A stretch of 64,000 bases of DNA from Pseudotabrizicola alkalilacus (lineage in GTDB: Bacteria > Pseudomonadota > Alphaproteobacteria > Rhodobacterales > Rhodobacteraceae): contig NZ_QWEY01000010.1 in the NCBI RefSeq assembly GCF_003443995.1, positions 124,001 to 188,000 of the forward strand, in the 5' to 3' direction. The first letter of the stretch is position 1, and every line of letters begins with the position of its first letter. A program made the translations under genes and the position numbers. Shown here piece by piece: positions 25,846 through 35,774 of this stretch. Below the pieces are notes generated by a model, which saw only the letters and a list, made by a program, of their open reading frames with translations, had not been told where the DNA came from and made no database searches.

Positions 25846-28013
25846 TGCGGTCCCCGATGTTACGCCGTCTGCTCACCACCCTTGCCACCGTAGCCCTGCT
25901 GACGCTGACCCCGGCGCAGACCACTTCTGCACAGGAAATGGCCGCACTTGTGGCCGATACCGTCCGCATCGACGCCGGGGGCAAGCTGATCGCCGATGGC
26001 GGGGTCGAGGTGTTTTATCAGGGCAGCACCCTGCGCGCGGCCAGCATCACCTATGACCGCGCCGCCGACCGGCTGACCATCACCGGGCCGATTGTTCTGG
26101 TCGATGGCGACAATACCATCCTTGTCGCCTCGCAGGCCGATTTGTCCGCCGACCTGACCGAAGGCGTTTTGACCAGCGCCCGGCTGGTCCTGAACCGTGA
26201 GTTGCAGCTGGCCGCGAACCAGATCCAGCGCGTCGGGGGCCGCTACACCCAGCTTGACAACGCGGTCGCCTCCTCGTGCAAAATCTGCAACGGGGCCGCG
26301 CCCTTGTGGGAAATCCGCGCCCGGCGGGTGCTGCACGACCAGCAGGAACGGCAGATCTATTTCGATCACGCCCAGTTCCGCGTCTCGGGCCTGCCGGTCG
26401 CCTATTTCCCGCGCCTGCGCATGCCCGATCCGACCCTGACCCGCACCAGCGGCTTTCTGCGGCCGCAGCTGCGCACCACCTCGGGCCTCGGCACCGGGAT
26501 CAAGCTGCCGTATTTCCAGACCCTCGGGCCACACCGTGACCTGACCATCACGCCTTATCTCTCGACCAAATCCGGCCGCACGGTCGAATTGCGCTACCGT
26601 CAGGCCTTTGCCACCGGCCAGATCGAGCTGAACGGCGCCGTGTCGCGTGATGAGCTGATACCGGGCGACACCCGGTACTACATGACCGCCGTCGGCCAGT
26701 TTGCCCTGCCGCGCGATTTTGCCCTGACCTTTGACGGCATCCTCGTCAGCGACCCCGACTATCAGCAAGACTACGGCCTGCCCGGCTCTGACCGCCTGCT
26801 CAGCCGGGTCGAGATCAGCCGTACCCAGCGCAACGAGTTGATACAGGCCCGTCTGGTCGGCATCCGCTCGATCCGTCCGGGCGAGTCGAATGCCACCTTG
26901 CCGACCATTGTGACCGACATGACCTATCACCGCCGCTTTTCTGGCGGCCTGCTGGGCGGTGAGGCCGGGTTGCGGTTTCAGACCCATGGCCATTACCGCA
27001 GTTCCAGTGATCCGACCGATCCCGATGGCCGCTATGGCCCCTTGCCCGCCCTTGGCCGCGATGTCACCCGCGCCTCGTTGCGGCTGGACTGGCGGCGCAA
27101 CTGGGATCTGCCCCTTGGCATCATCGCCGGCACGCTGGGCGAGGTCACCGCCGACGCCTACCGCATCACGCAAGACAACAGCTTTGGCGGCACCCCGTCA
27201 CGCCTGCACGGCGGCGTGGCTGTTGAATTGCGCTGGCCCTGGGCCAAATCCGGGGCGGGTGGCACCGGCCATGTGATCGAACCTGTGGTGCAGTTCGTCT
27301 GGGCCCCCAAAGGCACCGAATCCCTGCCCAACGAAGATTCCCTTCTGGTGGAATTCGACGAAGGCAACCTTTTCTCGATGAACCGCTATCCCGGCTCTGA
27401 CGCGACAGAGCGGGGCGGGCGGCTCAACGTCGGGGTGGGCTATACCCGCGTCGATCCGGCGGGGTGGACCCTGTCCACCGCCGTGGGCCGGGTGTTCCGC
27501 ACCGAAGATCTGGGTCAGTTCTCTGCCGCCTCCGGCCTCGACGGGCGCAATTCCGACTGGCTTGCCGCCGCCCATCTGACCCTGCCCCAAGGCATGGGGA
27601 TCAGTCAGCGGGTGCTGATCAACGACGGCTTCAAGCTGACCAAATCCGAAACCCGGCTCGATCTGGCCGGGGCGCGCTATGGCATTGCCGGGTCTTATGT
27701 GTTTCTGACCGCCGACCCCGCCGAGGAACGCCCCGCCGACATCGCCGAACTGGCGTTTGACGGCAGCTACAAGATCAACGACGTCTGGACCGCCCGCGCA
27801 CAGGCCCGATATGATCTGGAGACCCGGCGTGCCAACCGCACCGGGCTGGGGATTCAGTTCCGCAACGAATGCGTGCTGGTCGATCTTTCTCTCTCGCGTC
27901 GCTACGCATCCTCGACTAGTGTGAAGCCGACAACAGATTTCGGCCTTTCGGTCGATCTGGTCGGCTTTGGTGCCGGCACCATCGCCGGGCCTGCGCGCAG
28001 TTGCAGACGCTAG
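25845..28013 (+). CDS. lptD: LPS-assembly protein LptD
   Basis: Outer-membrane beta-barrel that inserts LPS into the outer leaflet, with LptE. The 722-residue product has a signal peptide ending near TSAQ (residue 29-30), an N-terminal OstA/LptA-like jellyroll (about 35-140), and a long barrel with alternating hydrophobic pattern. Four cysteines are visible: C145 and C148 in SSCKIC, C676, and C720 near the C-terminus; LptD relies on disulphides between N-terminal and barrel parts. The ATG shares one base with the lptG stop. Clustered with lptFG and surA, its folding chaperone. Confidence 0.94.
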   Translation: MRSPMLRRLLTTLATVALLTLTPAQTTSAQEMAALVADTVRIDAGGKLIADGGVEVFYQGSTLRAASITYDRAADRLTITGPIVLVDGDNTILVASQADLSADLTEGVLTSARLVLNRELQLAANQIQRVGGRYTQLDNAVASSCKICNGAAPLWEIRARRVLHDQQERQIYFDHAQFRVSGLPVAYFPRLRMPDPTLTRTSGFLRPQLRTTSGLGTGIKLPYFQTLGPHRDLTITPYLSTKSGRTVELRYRQAFATGQIELNGAVSRDELIPGDTRYYMTAVGQFALPRDFALTFDGILVSDPDYQQDYGLPGSDRLLSRVEISRTQRNELIQARLVGIRSIRPGESNATLPTIVTDMTYHRRFSGGLLGGEAGLRFQTHGHYRSSSDPTDPDGRYGPLPALGRDVTRASLRLDWRRNWDLPLGIIAGTLGEVTADAYRITQDNSFGGTPSRLHGGVAVELRWPWAKSGAGGTGHVIEPVVQFVWAPKGTESLPNEDSLLVEFDEGNLFSMNRYPGSDATERGGRLNVGVGYTRVDPAGWTLSTAVGRVFRTEDLGQFSAASGLDGRNSDWLAAAHLTLPQGMGISQRVLINDGFKLTKSETRLDLAGARYGIAGSYVFLTADPAEERPADIAELAFDGSYKINDVWTARAQARYDLETRRANRTGLGIQFRNECVLVDLSLSRRYASSTSVKPTTDFGLSVDLVGFGAGTIAGPARSCRR

Positions 28014-28096
28014 GGGAACAGGGGCCGGGCAGACCAACGGGGCAGACCAATCGGGCGCAAGACGTGAAAGGCGCAAGTACAGTGACGGCAGAACGC

Positions 28097-29326
28097 ATGA
28101 CGACAGCTTTCTCTCAACTTTTCCGGGCGACCGCCCTGATGGCCACCCTCGCGGCCCCGTTCGCCACCCTGCCCCAGAGCGCTGCGGCACAGGACGGATC
28201 GCCGTTTCAGGTCGTGATGCGCATCAATGACTCCGTGATCACCCGCTACGAGATGGACCAGCGCAAGCTGTTTCTGAAATTGCTGCGCGTGCCCGGCGAC
28301 CCCGAGGCAGAGGCGATGAAGGGTCTACTTCAGGACCGTCTGGCCGCAGCCCAGGCCAAACGCTTTGGCCTGCGCCTGACCAAAGAGCAACTGGCCGCAG
28401 GGATGGAGGAATTCGCCGCCCGCGCTGACCTGACCGCCGCCGAATTTGTCGAAGCGCTGGGTCAGGCCGGGGTGTCGATGGAAACCTTCCGCGATTTTGC
28501 CGGCAATGGCCTGCTGTGGCGCGAATTGGTACGCGGCCGCTACGCTGGCAGCTTTACCATCAGCGAGGCAGAGATTGACCGTGCCATCGTCGGCGGCACC
28601 GTCAACACCGGCATGCAGCTGTTGCTGTCCGAACTGATCCTGCCGGTCGAAGGCGACCCCGAAGAGCAACAGGCCCTTGCCCGCCAGCTGCGCGACGAAA
28701 TCACCACCGAAGACGGCTTCGCCGCCGCCGCCCGGCGCTATTCCGCCTCGCCCTCTGCCGGGCGCGGGGGTCGGCTGGACTGGACCCCGACCTCGGAACT
28801 GCCGCCGCAGATTGTTGAACTCGTCCTCGCCCTCGGCCCCGGTCAGGTGTCAGAGCCGGTGACCCTGCCCAATGCGGTGGCCGTGTTCCAGCTGCGCGAT
28901 GTGGCCGAAGACACATCCACCGCGCCCGAGGTACAGGTGGAATATGCCGAATTCCTGATGCCCAACACGCCGGACGTGCAGGCGCAGGCTGCTGCCATGC
29001 ACACCCGTCTTGACAGCTGTAAGGATCTCTTTGCCGAAGCGCGCGGCCTGCCCGAAAGCCAGCTGAAGGTGGAAAACCGCACCGTGCGCGACCTGCCCGC
29101 CGATGTGGCGCTGCAGCTGGCGCAGCTGGACCCCGGCGAATACTCCACCGCCATCACCCGTGGCGGCGCCCGCGTGTTCCTGATGCTCTGCGGCCGTGGG
29201 CCAAAGATCGACGGCCCGATTGACCGCGAAGCGATCCGCGAACAGCTGATCTCGCGCCGCCTGACCCTGCTGGCCGAAGCCTATCTCGAAGAGTTGCGCT
29301 CGGAAGCCATCATCAGCACACCATGA
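28097..29326 (+). CDS. surA: periplasmic peptidyl-prolyl isomerase/chaperone SurA
   Basis: Chaperone for outer-membrane proteins such as LptD. The 409-residue product has a signal peptide (ending AAAQ near residue 31), a SurA N-terminal domain starting VVMRINDSVITRYEMDQR, and one clear parvulin domain (about 170-285) with RRYSASPSAGRGGRLDW. A second, degenerate repeat follows with a conserved Cys pair. The ATG at 28097 is used; a GTG at 28082 is possible. Overlaps pdxA by 4 bases. It sits 83 bases after lptD. Confidence 0.9.
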   Translation: MTTAFSQLFRATALMATLAAPFATLPQSAAAQDGSPFQVVMRINDSVITRYEMDQRKLFLKLLRVPGDPEAEAMKGLLQDRLAAAQAKRFGLRLTKEQLAAGMEEFAARADLTAAEFVEALGQAGVSMETFRDFAGNGLLWRELVRGRYAGSFTISEAEIDRAIVGGTVNTGMQLLLSELILPVEGDPEEQQALARQLRDEITTEDGFAAAARRYSASPSAGRGGRLDWTPTSELPPQIVELVLALGPGQVSEPVTLPNAVAVFQLRDVAEDTSTAPEVQVEYAEFLMPNTPDVQAQAAAMHTRLDSCKDLFAEARGLPESQLKVENRTVRDLPADVALQLAQLDPGEYSTAITRGGARVFLMLCGRGPKIDGPIDREAIREQLISRRLTLLAEAYLEELRSEAIISTP

Positions 29327-30297
29327 CCCGGCCGCCGCTGGTCATGACCTGTGGCGAACCGGCCGGGATCGGCCCGGAACTTGCCGTGCGGGCCCGTGCG
29401 ATTCTGGGGGCCGCTGTGCCCTTTGTCTGGCTGGGCGACCCGCGCCACCTGCCGTCCGGCACGCGCTGGACCGAGGTGGCGGTGCCTGAGGCCGCACAGG
29501 GCGTGCCGCCCGATCATCTGCCGGTGCTGCCGCACCGCTTTGCCGCCCCCGTCACCCCCGGCCAGCCCGAGCCCGCCAATGCCATCGGCGTGATCGAGGT
29601 CATCGCCCGCGCGGTGGATCTGGTGCAATCGGGGGCTGCCTCGGCCATCGTCACCGCGCCGCTGCACAAGAAGGTGCTCAAGGACGGTGCGGGCTTTGCC
29701 TTTCCCGGCCATACCGAATACCTCGCGCATCTGGCGGGTGATGTGCCGGTGGTGATGATGCTGGCCTCGCCGCTGTTGCGCGTGGTGCCTGCCACCATCC
29801 ACATCCCGCTGGCCGACGTGCCCGCCGCCCTGACCGCCGCCCTGCTGGAACAGGTGATCCGCCTGACCCATGCCGGGCTGATCCGTGATTTTGGAATTGC
29901 CGCACCGCGCATCGCCGTCGCTGGTCTGAACCCGCACGCCGGCGAAGGCGGTGCGATGGGTTGGGAAGACGCGGCGGTGATCGCGCCCGTCGTCGCCCGG
30001 CTGGCGGCGGAGGGCATGGCGGTGACCGGCCCCCTGCCCGCCGACACCATGTTTCACCCCCGCGCGCGCGCCCGCTATGACGCCGCCGTCTGCGCCTATC
30101 ACGATCAGGCCCTGATCCCGATCAAGACGCTGGATTTCGACGGCGGGGTGAATGTGACGCTGGGCCTGCCCTTCGTGCGCACCTCGCCCGATCATGGCAC
30201 CGCCTTTGACATCGCGGGCAAAGGGGTGGCCTTGCCCGATTCATTGGTTGCGGCCTGCCGGATGGCGTGGGACATGGCGGCGTCGCGCTTGCGGTAA
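29323..30297 (+). CDS. pdxA: 4-hydroxythreonine-4-phosphate dehydrogenase
   Basis: NAD-dependent enzyme of the DXP-dependent pyridoxal phosphate pathway, 324 residues. Family blocks: MTCGEPAGIGPEL at the N-terminus, VTAPLHKK, FPGHTEYLA with a metal-binding His, GLNPHAGEGG with a second His, and AYHDQALIPIKTLDF with a third. The ATG overlaps the surA stop by 4 bases, giving the conserved surA-pdxA-rsmA order. Complete and normal in length. Confidence 0.96.
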   Translation: MTRPPLVMTCGEPAGIGPELAVRARAILGAAVPFVWLGDPRHLPSGTRWTEVAVPEAAQGVPPDHLPVLPHRFAAPVTPGQPEPANAIGVIEVIARAVDLVQSGAASAIVTAPLHKKVLKDGAGFAFPGHTEYLAHLAGDVPVVMMLASPLLRVVPATIHIPLADVPAALTAALLEQVIRLTHAGLIRDFGIAAPRIAVAGLNPHAGEGGAMGWEDAAVIAPVVARLAAEGMAVTGPLPADTMFHPRARARYDAAVCAYHDQALIPIKTLDFDGGVNVTLGLPFVRTSPDHGTAFDIAGKGVALPDSLVAACRMAWDMAASRLR

Positions 30298-30302
30298 GGT
30301 CG

Positions 30303-30351
30303 GACTGGGGCTCTGCCCCAGACCCCGGGATATTTTTCGACAGAAAATGAA
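30303..30351 (-). repeat. dispersed intergenic repeat, CATTTTCTGTC family (copy 2)
   Basis: In the pdxA-rsmA gap. On the plus strand it reads as a GC-rich hairpin (GGGGCTCTGCCCC) followed by CCCCGGGATATTTTTCGACAGAAAATG. This order could terminate the pdxA transcript, but rsmA follows within 20 bases. Inverted relative to the copies at 9588 and 63718. Confidence 0.6.
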
Positions 30352-30368
30352 CAAGGGTGGTCAGGAAT

Positions 30369-31211
30369 ATGGCGACGATTGATGGGTTGCCGCCGCTGCG
30401 TGAGGTGATCCGGGCGCATGATCTGGTGGCGAAAAAGCAGCTGGGGCAGAACTTTCTGCTCGATCTGAACCTGACCGCCAAGATCGCGCGGATGGCGGGC
30501 GATCTGTCGGCCTGTGACGTGCTGGAGGTCGGCCCCGGTCCCGGCGGGCTGACGCGCGGGCTGTTGGCCGAGGGCGCGCGCCGGGTGCTGGTGGTGGAAA
30601 AAGACCCGCGCTGCATCCCCGCGCTGGAGGAGATTGCCGCCACCTATCCGGGGCGGCTGGAGATCGTGCAGGGCGACGCGCTGGAGCTGGATGCGGCGGC
30701 ACGGCTGAACGGGCCGATCCGGGTGGTGTCGAACCTGCCCTATAATGTCGGCACCGAGCTGTTGATCCGCTGGCTCTCGCCCGCGGTCTGGCCGCCGTTC
30801 TGGACCTCGCTGACGCTGATGTTTCAGAAAGAAGTGGCCGAGCGCATCGTGGCCCGGCCGCGCACCGACCATTACGGGCGGCTGGCGCTGCTGGCGCAAT
30901 GGCGGGCCGAGCCAAAGATCGTGATGCACCTGCCGCCAGAGGCCTTTACCCCCGCGCCCAAGGTGCATTCGGCGGTGGTGCATCTGACCCGGCTGGAGGC
31001 GCCGCGCTTTCCCGCCGATGCGGCAGTGCTGAGCCGCGTGACCGCCATGGCCTTCAACCAGCGCCGCAAGATGCTGCGCTCCAGTCTCAAGGGTTTGGGC
31101 GGCAATGTCGAGGCTTTGCTGGAGGGGGTGGGCATCGTGCCGACCCAGCGCGCCGAAGAGATCGGGCTGGAACAGTTCTGCGCACTGGCGCGGGCAGTGG
31201 CAGCGCGCTGA
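30369..31211 (+). CDS. rsmA: 16S rRNA dimethyladenosine transferase
   Basis: SAM-dependent methylase that dimethylates the two adjacent adenines near the 3' end of 16S rRNA (KsgA). The 280-residue product has [11 protein letters not shown], the SAM motif [22 protein letters not shown], and the catalytic NLPYN motif. The ATG at 30369 follows AGGAAT. Last gene of the lptF to rsmA run, separated from pdxA by a repeat element; apaG does not follow as it would in enterobacteria. Confidence 0.96.
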   Translation: MATIDGLPPLREVIRAHDLVAKKQLGQNFLLDLNLTAKIARMAGDLSACDVLEVGPGPGGLTRGLLAEGARRVLVVEKDPRCIPALEEIAATYPGRLEIVQGDALELDAAARLNGPIRVVSNLPYNVGTELLIRWLSPAVWPPFWTSLTLMFQKEVAERIVARPRTDHYGRLALLAQWRAEPKIVMHLPPEAFTPAPKVHSAVVHLTRLEAPRFPADAAVLSRVTAMAFNQRRKMLRSSLKGLGGNVEALLEGVGIVPTQRAEEIGLEQFCALARAVAAR

Positions 31212-31258
31212 GCCGCGCTGCGGGCGGTCGTAAACTTGCGCTGCCCCGCATAAAGCAA

Positions 31259-31278
31259 CGCCGCCCCGAAGGGCGGCG
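31259..31278 (-). terminator. intrinsic terminator of the DUF4167 gene
   Basis: A perfect 8-bp stem (CGCCGCCC / GGGCGGCG, 4-base loop) lies 11 bases after the DUF4167 stop on the minus strand and is followed by TTGCTTTAT. It lies between convergent rsmA and DUF4167 and may serve both. Confidence 0.7.
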
Positions 31279-31289
31279 TGTCAGTCGGT

Positions 31290-32267
31290 TTACTCTGCGG
31301 CCTCGCGCGGGCCTTTGTCATCGGTTGGCTTGTCGCCAGCCTCTGCGCTGTCTTTCGGCTTTCTCGGCGCGCGCGGGCGGCGCACCTTTGGCTCGGCCGG
31401 TTGGTCAGCCCCTGCAGCCTCTGGCGTCACCGTCTCAGCCTTTGCAGGCTCAGTCTTTGACGGCTGCTGCGCCTTTGCACGCTCAGGCTTTGCAACGTCT
31501 GGCGTTGCCGCCTCGGGTGCTGCGGCGACGGGTTGCACTGCGGCCTCTGGCGCGGGCTGAGTCGCTGCCGGGCGATCCTCGGCGGTCCGCTCCGGGCGCG
31601 GCGGGCGCGGGCCACGGGTGTTGCGGTTTTCGTCGCGGTTGCGGTTGCGCTCGCCCTCCGGGCGGTCATTGCGGCGCGGGCGGTCTTCGCGGCGCGGGGC
31701 GTCACCTGCCGGGCGAGCCTCGGGCGTTTCAACCAGTCCGGTATCTTCGCCGCGCGGGTCGTCGATCAGGCTGGCGTCGGGCTGATCGCCCTGCCCCGGA
31801 TCGACAACGCGGTCATCACGCCAGTTGCGTGTGTCACGGTTGCCATCCCGGTTGCCGTCGCGGTTGCCATACTGGCCGCCCTGCGCATGCCCTTGCTGGC
31901 CGTTGTTCTGACCACCCTGCTGGCCGCCACCGTGCTGGCCATTGTTCTGACCGCCATGCTGGCCGTTGTTTTGGCCATTCTGGCCGAACTGCTGCTGGCG
32001 CGCCTCTTGTTCGGCGGCCATTTCGCGCTGCGCTTCGCTCAGCATGCGGGTGTAATGTTCGGCGTGTTGCAGAAAATTCTCAGCCGCCACGCGATCATTC
32101 GACAGCTGGGCGTCACGCGCCAGCAGCTGATATTTCTCGATGATCTGCTGCGGCGTGCCACGCACCTTGCCCTCGGGGCCCGAGCTTTCGAACACCCGGT
32201 TGATGATATTGCCGAGCGTGCGCGGGCGGTTCTGCTTGGAACGCGAACGGGACTTGGAAGAGCGCAT
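31290..32267 (-). CDS. DUF4167 domain protein with long low-complexity tail
   Basis: A 325-residue protein. The first 75 residues are the DUF4167 domain, basic at the start (RSSKSRSRSKQNRPR) then NIINRVFESSGPEGKVRG and QHAEHYTRML. The next section (about 90-150) is Gln/Asn/Gly-rich with tandem units NNGQHGG and GNRDGNRD. After that come Arg/Asn/Asp, Pro/Arg and Ala/Pro/Lys stretches to the end. The ATG at 32267 follows AAAGGA. Function is not established; the basic N-terminus and RGG/NRD-like parts suggest RNA binding, which is inference. It precedes a strong terminator. Confidence 0.85.
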   Translation of the reverse strand: MRSSKSRSRSKQNRPRTLGNIINRVFESSGPEGKVRGTPQQIIEKYQLLARDAQLSNDRVAAENFLQHAEHYTRMLSEAQREMAAEQEARQQQFGQNGQNNGQHGGQNNGQHGGGQQGGQNNGQQGHAQGGQYGNRDGNRDGNRDTRNWRDDRVVDPGQGDQPDASLIDDPRGEDTGLVETPEARPAGDAPRREDRPRRNDRPEGERNRNRDENRNTRGPRPPRPERTAEDRPAATQPAPEAAVQPVAAAPEAATPDVAKPERAKAQQPSKTEPAKAETVTPEAAGADQPAEPKVRRPRAPRKPKDSAEAGDKPTDDKGPREAAE

Positions 32268-32481
32268 CTTGTCCTTTGATCCGAATGTCCGGCTTGCCCG
32301 GATATGAAGCACCGGCATGGTGCAACCCCTGTGACGGGAAATTGAGGCAAGGTCGGGTTTAAGCACAGTCTGAACGGGGGCCGAAATGCCCACCGCGCTA
32401 GGACAGCGCCTGCCTTTGAATAATCATGCAACGCAGCGTCTGACAAGTCGATTCTGCGTTATATTGCAAGGATCGGCGGTT

Positions 32482-32500
32482 CTGCGATGATTTTTCGCAG
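32482..32500 (-). terminator. hairpin downstream of prmC
   Basis: Inverted repeat CTGCGA / TCGCAG with a 7-base AT-rich loop, 22 bases past the prmC stop. It shares the CTGCGA core of the dispersed palindromes but is arranged differently. A short stem without a clear U run, so it is a weak candidate. Confidence 0.3.
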
Positions 32501-32521
32501 CTTTTGACCCGGCAACCGGCG

Positions 32522-33355
32522 TCAGCCCGCCTGTGCCGCCACCACCCGGTCGCGCCCGTCCATATCCGGCAGCACCCGGATCTGCCCCAGCCCCGCCTGC
32601 GCCAGCAGCTGCACCACAGCCGCCGCTTGCGTTGGGCCGATCTCCAGCAGCAACCGCCCTGTCGGGGCCAGATGTGCCGCCACCCCCGCCGCAATCGCGC
32701 GGTAGGCATCCAGCCCGTCACCGCCGGGGGTCAGCGCCAGATGCGGCTCATAGCGCTGCACCTCGGGCGACAGATCCGCCATCTCGGCTGCGGTGATATA
32801 GGGCGGGTTCGATACGATCAGATCAAACTGGCCGCTGACCGGCGCAAACCACGCGCCATGGGCAAAGCGGCAGCGACCGGTCAGCCCCAGAGCATCGGCA
32901 TTGCGCTGCGCCACCTGCAGCGCAGGCCCGGACAGATCAACGCCAAGACCCTGCGCCCCCACCTGATCCGCCAGCAGCGACAGTACAATCGCGCCCGATC
33001 CGGTGCCCAGATCCAGCACCCGATCAAACGGCGTGCGCAAAGCCTCGGCCACCAGCGTTTCCGTCTCGGGGCGCGGGTCGAGCACGTCGGGCGTCACAAT
33101 AAACCGCCGCCCCCAGAACAGCCGCCCGCCGGTCAGATGCGACACCGGCTCGCGCGCGGCGCGCCGAACGATCAACGTGGCAAAGCGCGCCAGCACATCC
33201 GCCGCCGCTGCATCGGGCAGATGCAGCGTCAGCCGGTCGGGTGCGATCCCCGCCGCATGGGCCAAGAGCACGCGCGCATCGCCTGCCGCATCGGGCACAC
33301 CGCCCGCGCGCAAATCGCGCACCGCCTGCACCAGCGCCACAGAAAGCGTGGTCAC
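32522..33355 (-). CDS. prmC: peptide chain release factor glutamine methyltransferase
   Basis: Methylates the Gln of the GGQ motif in RF1 and RF2. The 277-residue product has an N-terminal helical domain, PRPETETL, the SAM motif [14 protein letters not shown], and the catalytic NPPY motif followed by ITAAEM. It starts at GTG 33355, which overlaps the prfA stop (GTGA), so it is translated together with its own substrate gene. Confidence 0.95.
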   Translation of the reverse strand: MTTLSVALVQAVRDLRAGGVPDAAGDARVLLAHAAGIAPDRLTLHLPDAAAADVLARFATLIVRRAAREPVSHLTGGRLFWGRRFIVTPDVLDPRPETETLVAEALRTPFDRVLDLGTGSGAIVLSLLADQVGAQGLGVDLSGPALQVAQRNADALGLTGRCRFAHGAWFAPVSGQFDLIVSNPPYITAAEMADLSPEVQRYEPHLALTPGGDGLDAYRAIAAGVAAHLAPTGRLLLEIGPTQAAAVVQLLAQAGLGQIRVLPDMDGRDRVVAAQAG

Positions 33356-34407
33356 AGCCCGGCCTCGGCCAGTTTCTGGGCCTGATCCTCGGCCTGCAGC
33401 GCGTCGATGATGCCGTCCAGATCACCCGCCATCACCTGCGCCAGCGAATAGAGCGTCAGGTTGATCCGGTGATCGGTCATCCGGCCTTGCGGGAAGTTAT
33501 AGGTGCGGATCCGTTCCGACCGGTCCCCCGAGCCGACCTGCGCCTTGCGGTCGGCTGACCGCGCCTGGTCGATCCGCTCGCGTTCCAGATCGAACAGCCG
33601 GGCGCGCAGCACCTGCATCGCAATCTCGCGGTTGCGGTGCTGCGACTTTTCCGAACTGGTCACGATGATACCGGTGGGCAGGTGGGTGATCCGCACCGCC
33701 GAATCCGTGGTGTTCACATGCTGCCCGCCCGCCCCCGAGGCGCGCATGGTGTCGATGCGGATGTCGCTGGCCGGAATGTCCAGATCCACCTCTTCCGCCT
33801 CGGGCAGCACCGCCACCGTCGCGGCAGAGGTGTGGATCCGCCCCTGCGCCTCGGTCTCCGGCACACGCTGCACGCGGTGGGTGCCGGCCTCGTATTTCAG
33901 GCGGGCAAACACGCCTTCGCCCTGCACATGCGCAGTCACCGATTTGATGCCGCCAAGGTCCGACAGCTGCTGCTCCAGAATCTCGAACCGCCAGCCTTTG
34001 CCCTCGGCATGGCGCTGATACATCCGCAAAAGGTCGCCCGCGAACAGCGCCGCCTCATCGCCACCAGTGCCGGGCCGGATTTCAAGGATGGCAGGCCGCC
34101 CATCCGCCGCATCTTTCGGCAGCAGCGCCACCCGCAGCGCCTGTTCGATCTCGGGAATGCGCGCGCGCAAACGTGGCAGCTCTTCCTCGGCCAGAGCCTT
34201 CATCTCGGGGTCGGTCAGCCAGCCTTCGGCCTCGGCCATATCATCAAGGCCCCGGCGATAGGCGGCAATCTGATCGACCACCGGCTTCAGCTCGGAATAT
34301 TCCCGGCTCAGGCTTGCAATCTCGCCTGGCGCCGCGCCGGCATTCATCTTCGCTTCGAGAAACTCAAAGCGCTGGGTGATCTGGGCAAGTCTGTCAAACG
34401 GAACCAT
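33352..34407 (-). CDS. prfA: peptide chain release factor 1
   Basis: Recognises UAA and UAG in the ribosomal A site. The 351-residue product has the coiled-coil N-terminal domain, [17 protein letters not shown], and the catalytic GGQ motif in [15 protein letters not shown]. Length and N-terminus ([18 protein letters not shown]) fit RF1, not RF2, which carries a programmed frameshift. The ATG at 34407 is used; the frame is open for about 1.2 kb upstream, but that part is antisense to the next gene. Forms the prfA-prmC pair. Confidence 0.96.
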   Translation of the reverse strand: MVPFDRLAQITQRFEFLEAKMNAGAAPGEIASLSREYSELKPVVDQIAAYRRGLDDMAEAEGWLTDPEMKALAEEELPRLRARIPEIEQALRVALLPKDAADGRPAILEIRPGTGGDEAALFAGDLLRMYQRHAEGKGWRFEILEQQLSDLGGIKSVTAHVQGEGVFARLKYEAGTHRVQRVPETEAQGRIHTSAATVAVLPEAEEVDLDIPASDIRIDTMRASGAGGQHVNTTDSAVRITHLPTGIIVTSSEKSQHRNREIAMQVLRARLFDLERERIDQARSADRKAQVGSGDRSERIRTYNFPQGRMTDHRINLTLYSLAQVMAGDLDGIIDALQAEDQAQKLAEAGL

Positions 34408-34569
34408 CCGCGCGGTTTGGCGCGATTGCGCGGTCTGGTCAAGGCCCGCCACAAAGCCAGCAGAGATTGCCCGGAAATTCCCTGTAGCCAGTGGAACCGG
34501 AACCGCTAAGCTGCGTTTGCTTCGCTGTTGTCCCGTGTTCTGTGCCGGGATTTTGGGAAAACGGTCATC

Positions 34570-35766
34570 ATGGCGCCTGTCACCTATACTGCGGTTCACA
34601 AATTTCCGATCGACCGCGACAGCCGTCCGAAACGGCCGCGCCCATCCTGGCCGGTTGTCGGCCTGTTCATTCTGGCCATGATCGCGGCCATCGCCTTTGC
34701 CCGCGACTTTCTGATGCCGATCACCTTTTCGATCCTGCTGTTCTTTGTCTTCGTCCCGGTCCGCCGCCGCCTGTCGCGGCTGGGCGTTGCCCCCGGTGTG
34801 ACAGCGGCGGGCATCGTTTTTAGCTTGTTCTTCAGCATCATCGCGCTGATCTGGTCCGTCTCCGGCCCGGCGGGTCAGCTGATCGCCGATATGCCCGACA
34901 TCCAGTCGGCTCTGACCGAAAAGCTGCAGCGTCTGCGCGGCACCTTCGAGACCATCGACACGGCCATGACCCAGATCGAGGCAGAAACCGGGGACGCGAC
35001 AGCCACCGGCGAGGCAACCAATGCCGAAGCGGTAGCCAGCACCGCAGGGATAGATGTGGCCTCTGCCATCCTCAACGGTCTGGCGACCACCCCCGGAATC
35101 ATGGGTCAGGTCGCGCTGACCCTGTTCCTGCTGTTCTTCCTGATTGCCTCGGGCGACATGCTCTATCTGAAAATCGTGCAAAGCTTTGATTCCCTGCGCG
35201 AAAAGCGCAACGCCTATTCCGCCCTGCGCGAGATCGAGGAAAGTCTGGGCAGCTATCTGGGGGCGATCACCCTGATCAACGCCTGTCTGGGCGTCGCCAT
35301 AGGGCTTGCGATGTGGGCCTTTGGCATGCCCTCGCCGCTGTTGTTCGGCCTGCTGGCGTTTTCGCTCAACTTCATCCCCTATCTGGGCGCGATCACCGGC
35401 GTCGGCATCGCCCTGCTGGTGGGGTTGGTCACGTTTTCCGACATCTTCTGGCCGGTGATGGTCGCGGTGGTTTATCTGTCCTTCACCACGCTGGAGGGGC
35501 AGCTGATCACCCCCTACTTCGTCGCCCGCCGCCTGCAGATGAATGCGGTGGTGGTCTTCCTCACCGTCGCACTCTGGGCCTGGCTGTGGTCGGTGATCGG
35601 CATGATCATCGCCGTGCCGCTGCTGGTGGTGATCTCGGTGATCTGCGACCACGTGCCGGGGCTGGAGAAACTGGGCAACTTCCTGGCCGGAGACGACCCG
35701 GTGCCACTGGCCGAGGATGAACCTGCCCCTGCGGCGGTGCGAGAGCCGTCCGGCAGCTTACCCTGA
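34570..35766 (+). CDS. AI-2E family transporter (PerM-like)
   Basis: A 398-residue inner-membrane protein of the PerM/TqsA family. Two N-terminal helix pairs, a hydrophilic section (about 105-170) and a C-terminal bundle with [24 protein letters not shown] and [24 protein letters not shown] are visible; the last two blocks are family signatures. Members export small molecules or act in Na+/H+ exchange; the substrate is unknown here. The ATG at 34570 is chosen over one 42 bases upstream because the extra residues are not family-like. Divergent from prfA. Confidence 0.85.
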   Translation: MAPVTYTAVHKFPIDRDSRPKRPRPSWPVVGLFILAMIAAIAFARDFLMPITFSILLFFVFVPVRRRLSRLGVAPGVTAAGIVFSLFFSIIALIWSVSGPAGQLIADMPDIQSALTEKLQRLRGTFETIDTAMTQIEAETGDATATGEATNAEAVASTAGIDVASAILNGLATTPGIMGQVALTLFLLFFLIASGDMLYLKIVQSFDSLREKRNAYSALREIEESLGSYLGAITLINACLGVAIGLAMWAFGMPSPLLFGLLAFSLNFIPYLGAITGVGIALLVGLVTFSDIFWPVMVAVVYLSFTTLEGQLITPYFVARRLQMNAVVVFLTVALWAWLWSVIGMIIAVPLLVVISVICDHVPGLEKLGNFLAGDDPVPLAEDEPAPAAVREPSGSLP

Positions 35767-35774
35767 GTACCGCC

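Noticed and set aside
32095-32267. Possible frameshift or second gene within the low-complexity DUF4167 gene
   Set aside because: The frame is continuous from the conserved domain to the stop; low complexity alone explains the odd composition.
34408-35652. N-terminal extension of prfA by about 415 codons
   Set aside because: The family start at 34407 gives a normal RF1; the upstream frame is antisense to the AI-2E transporter gene.
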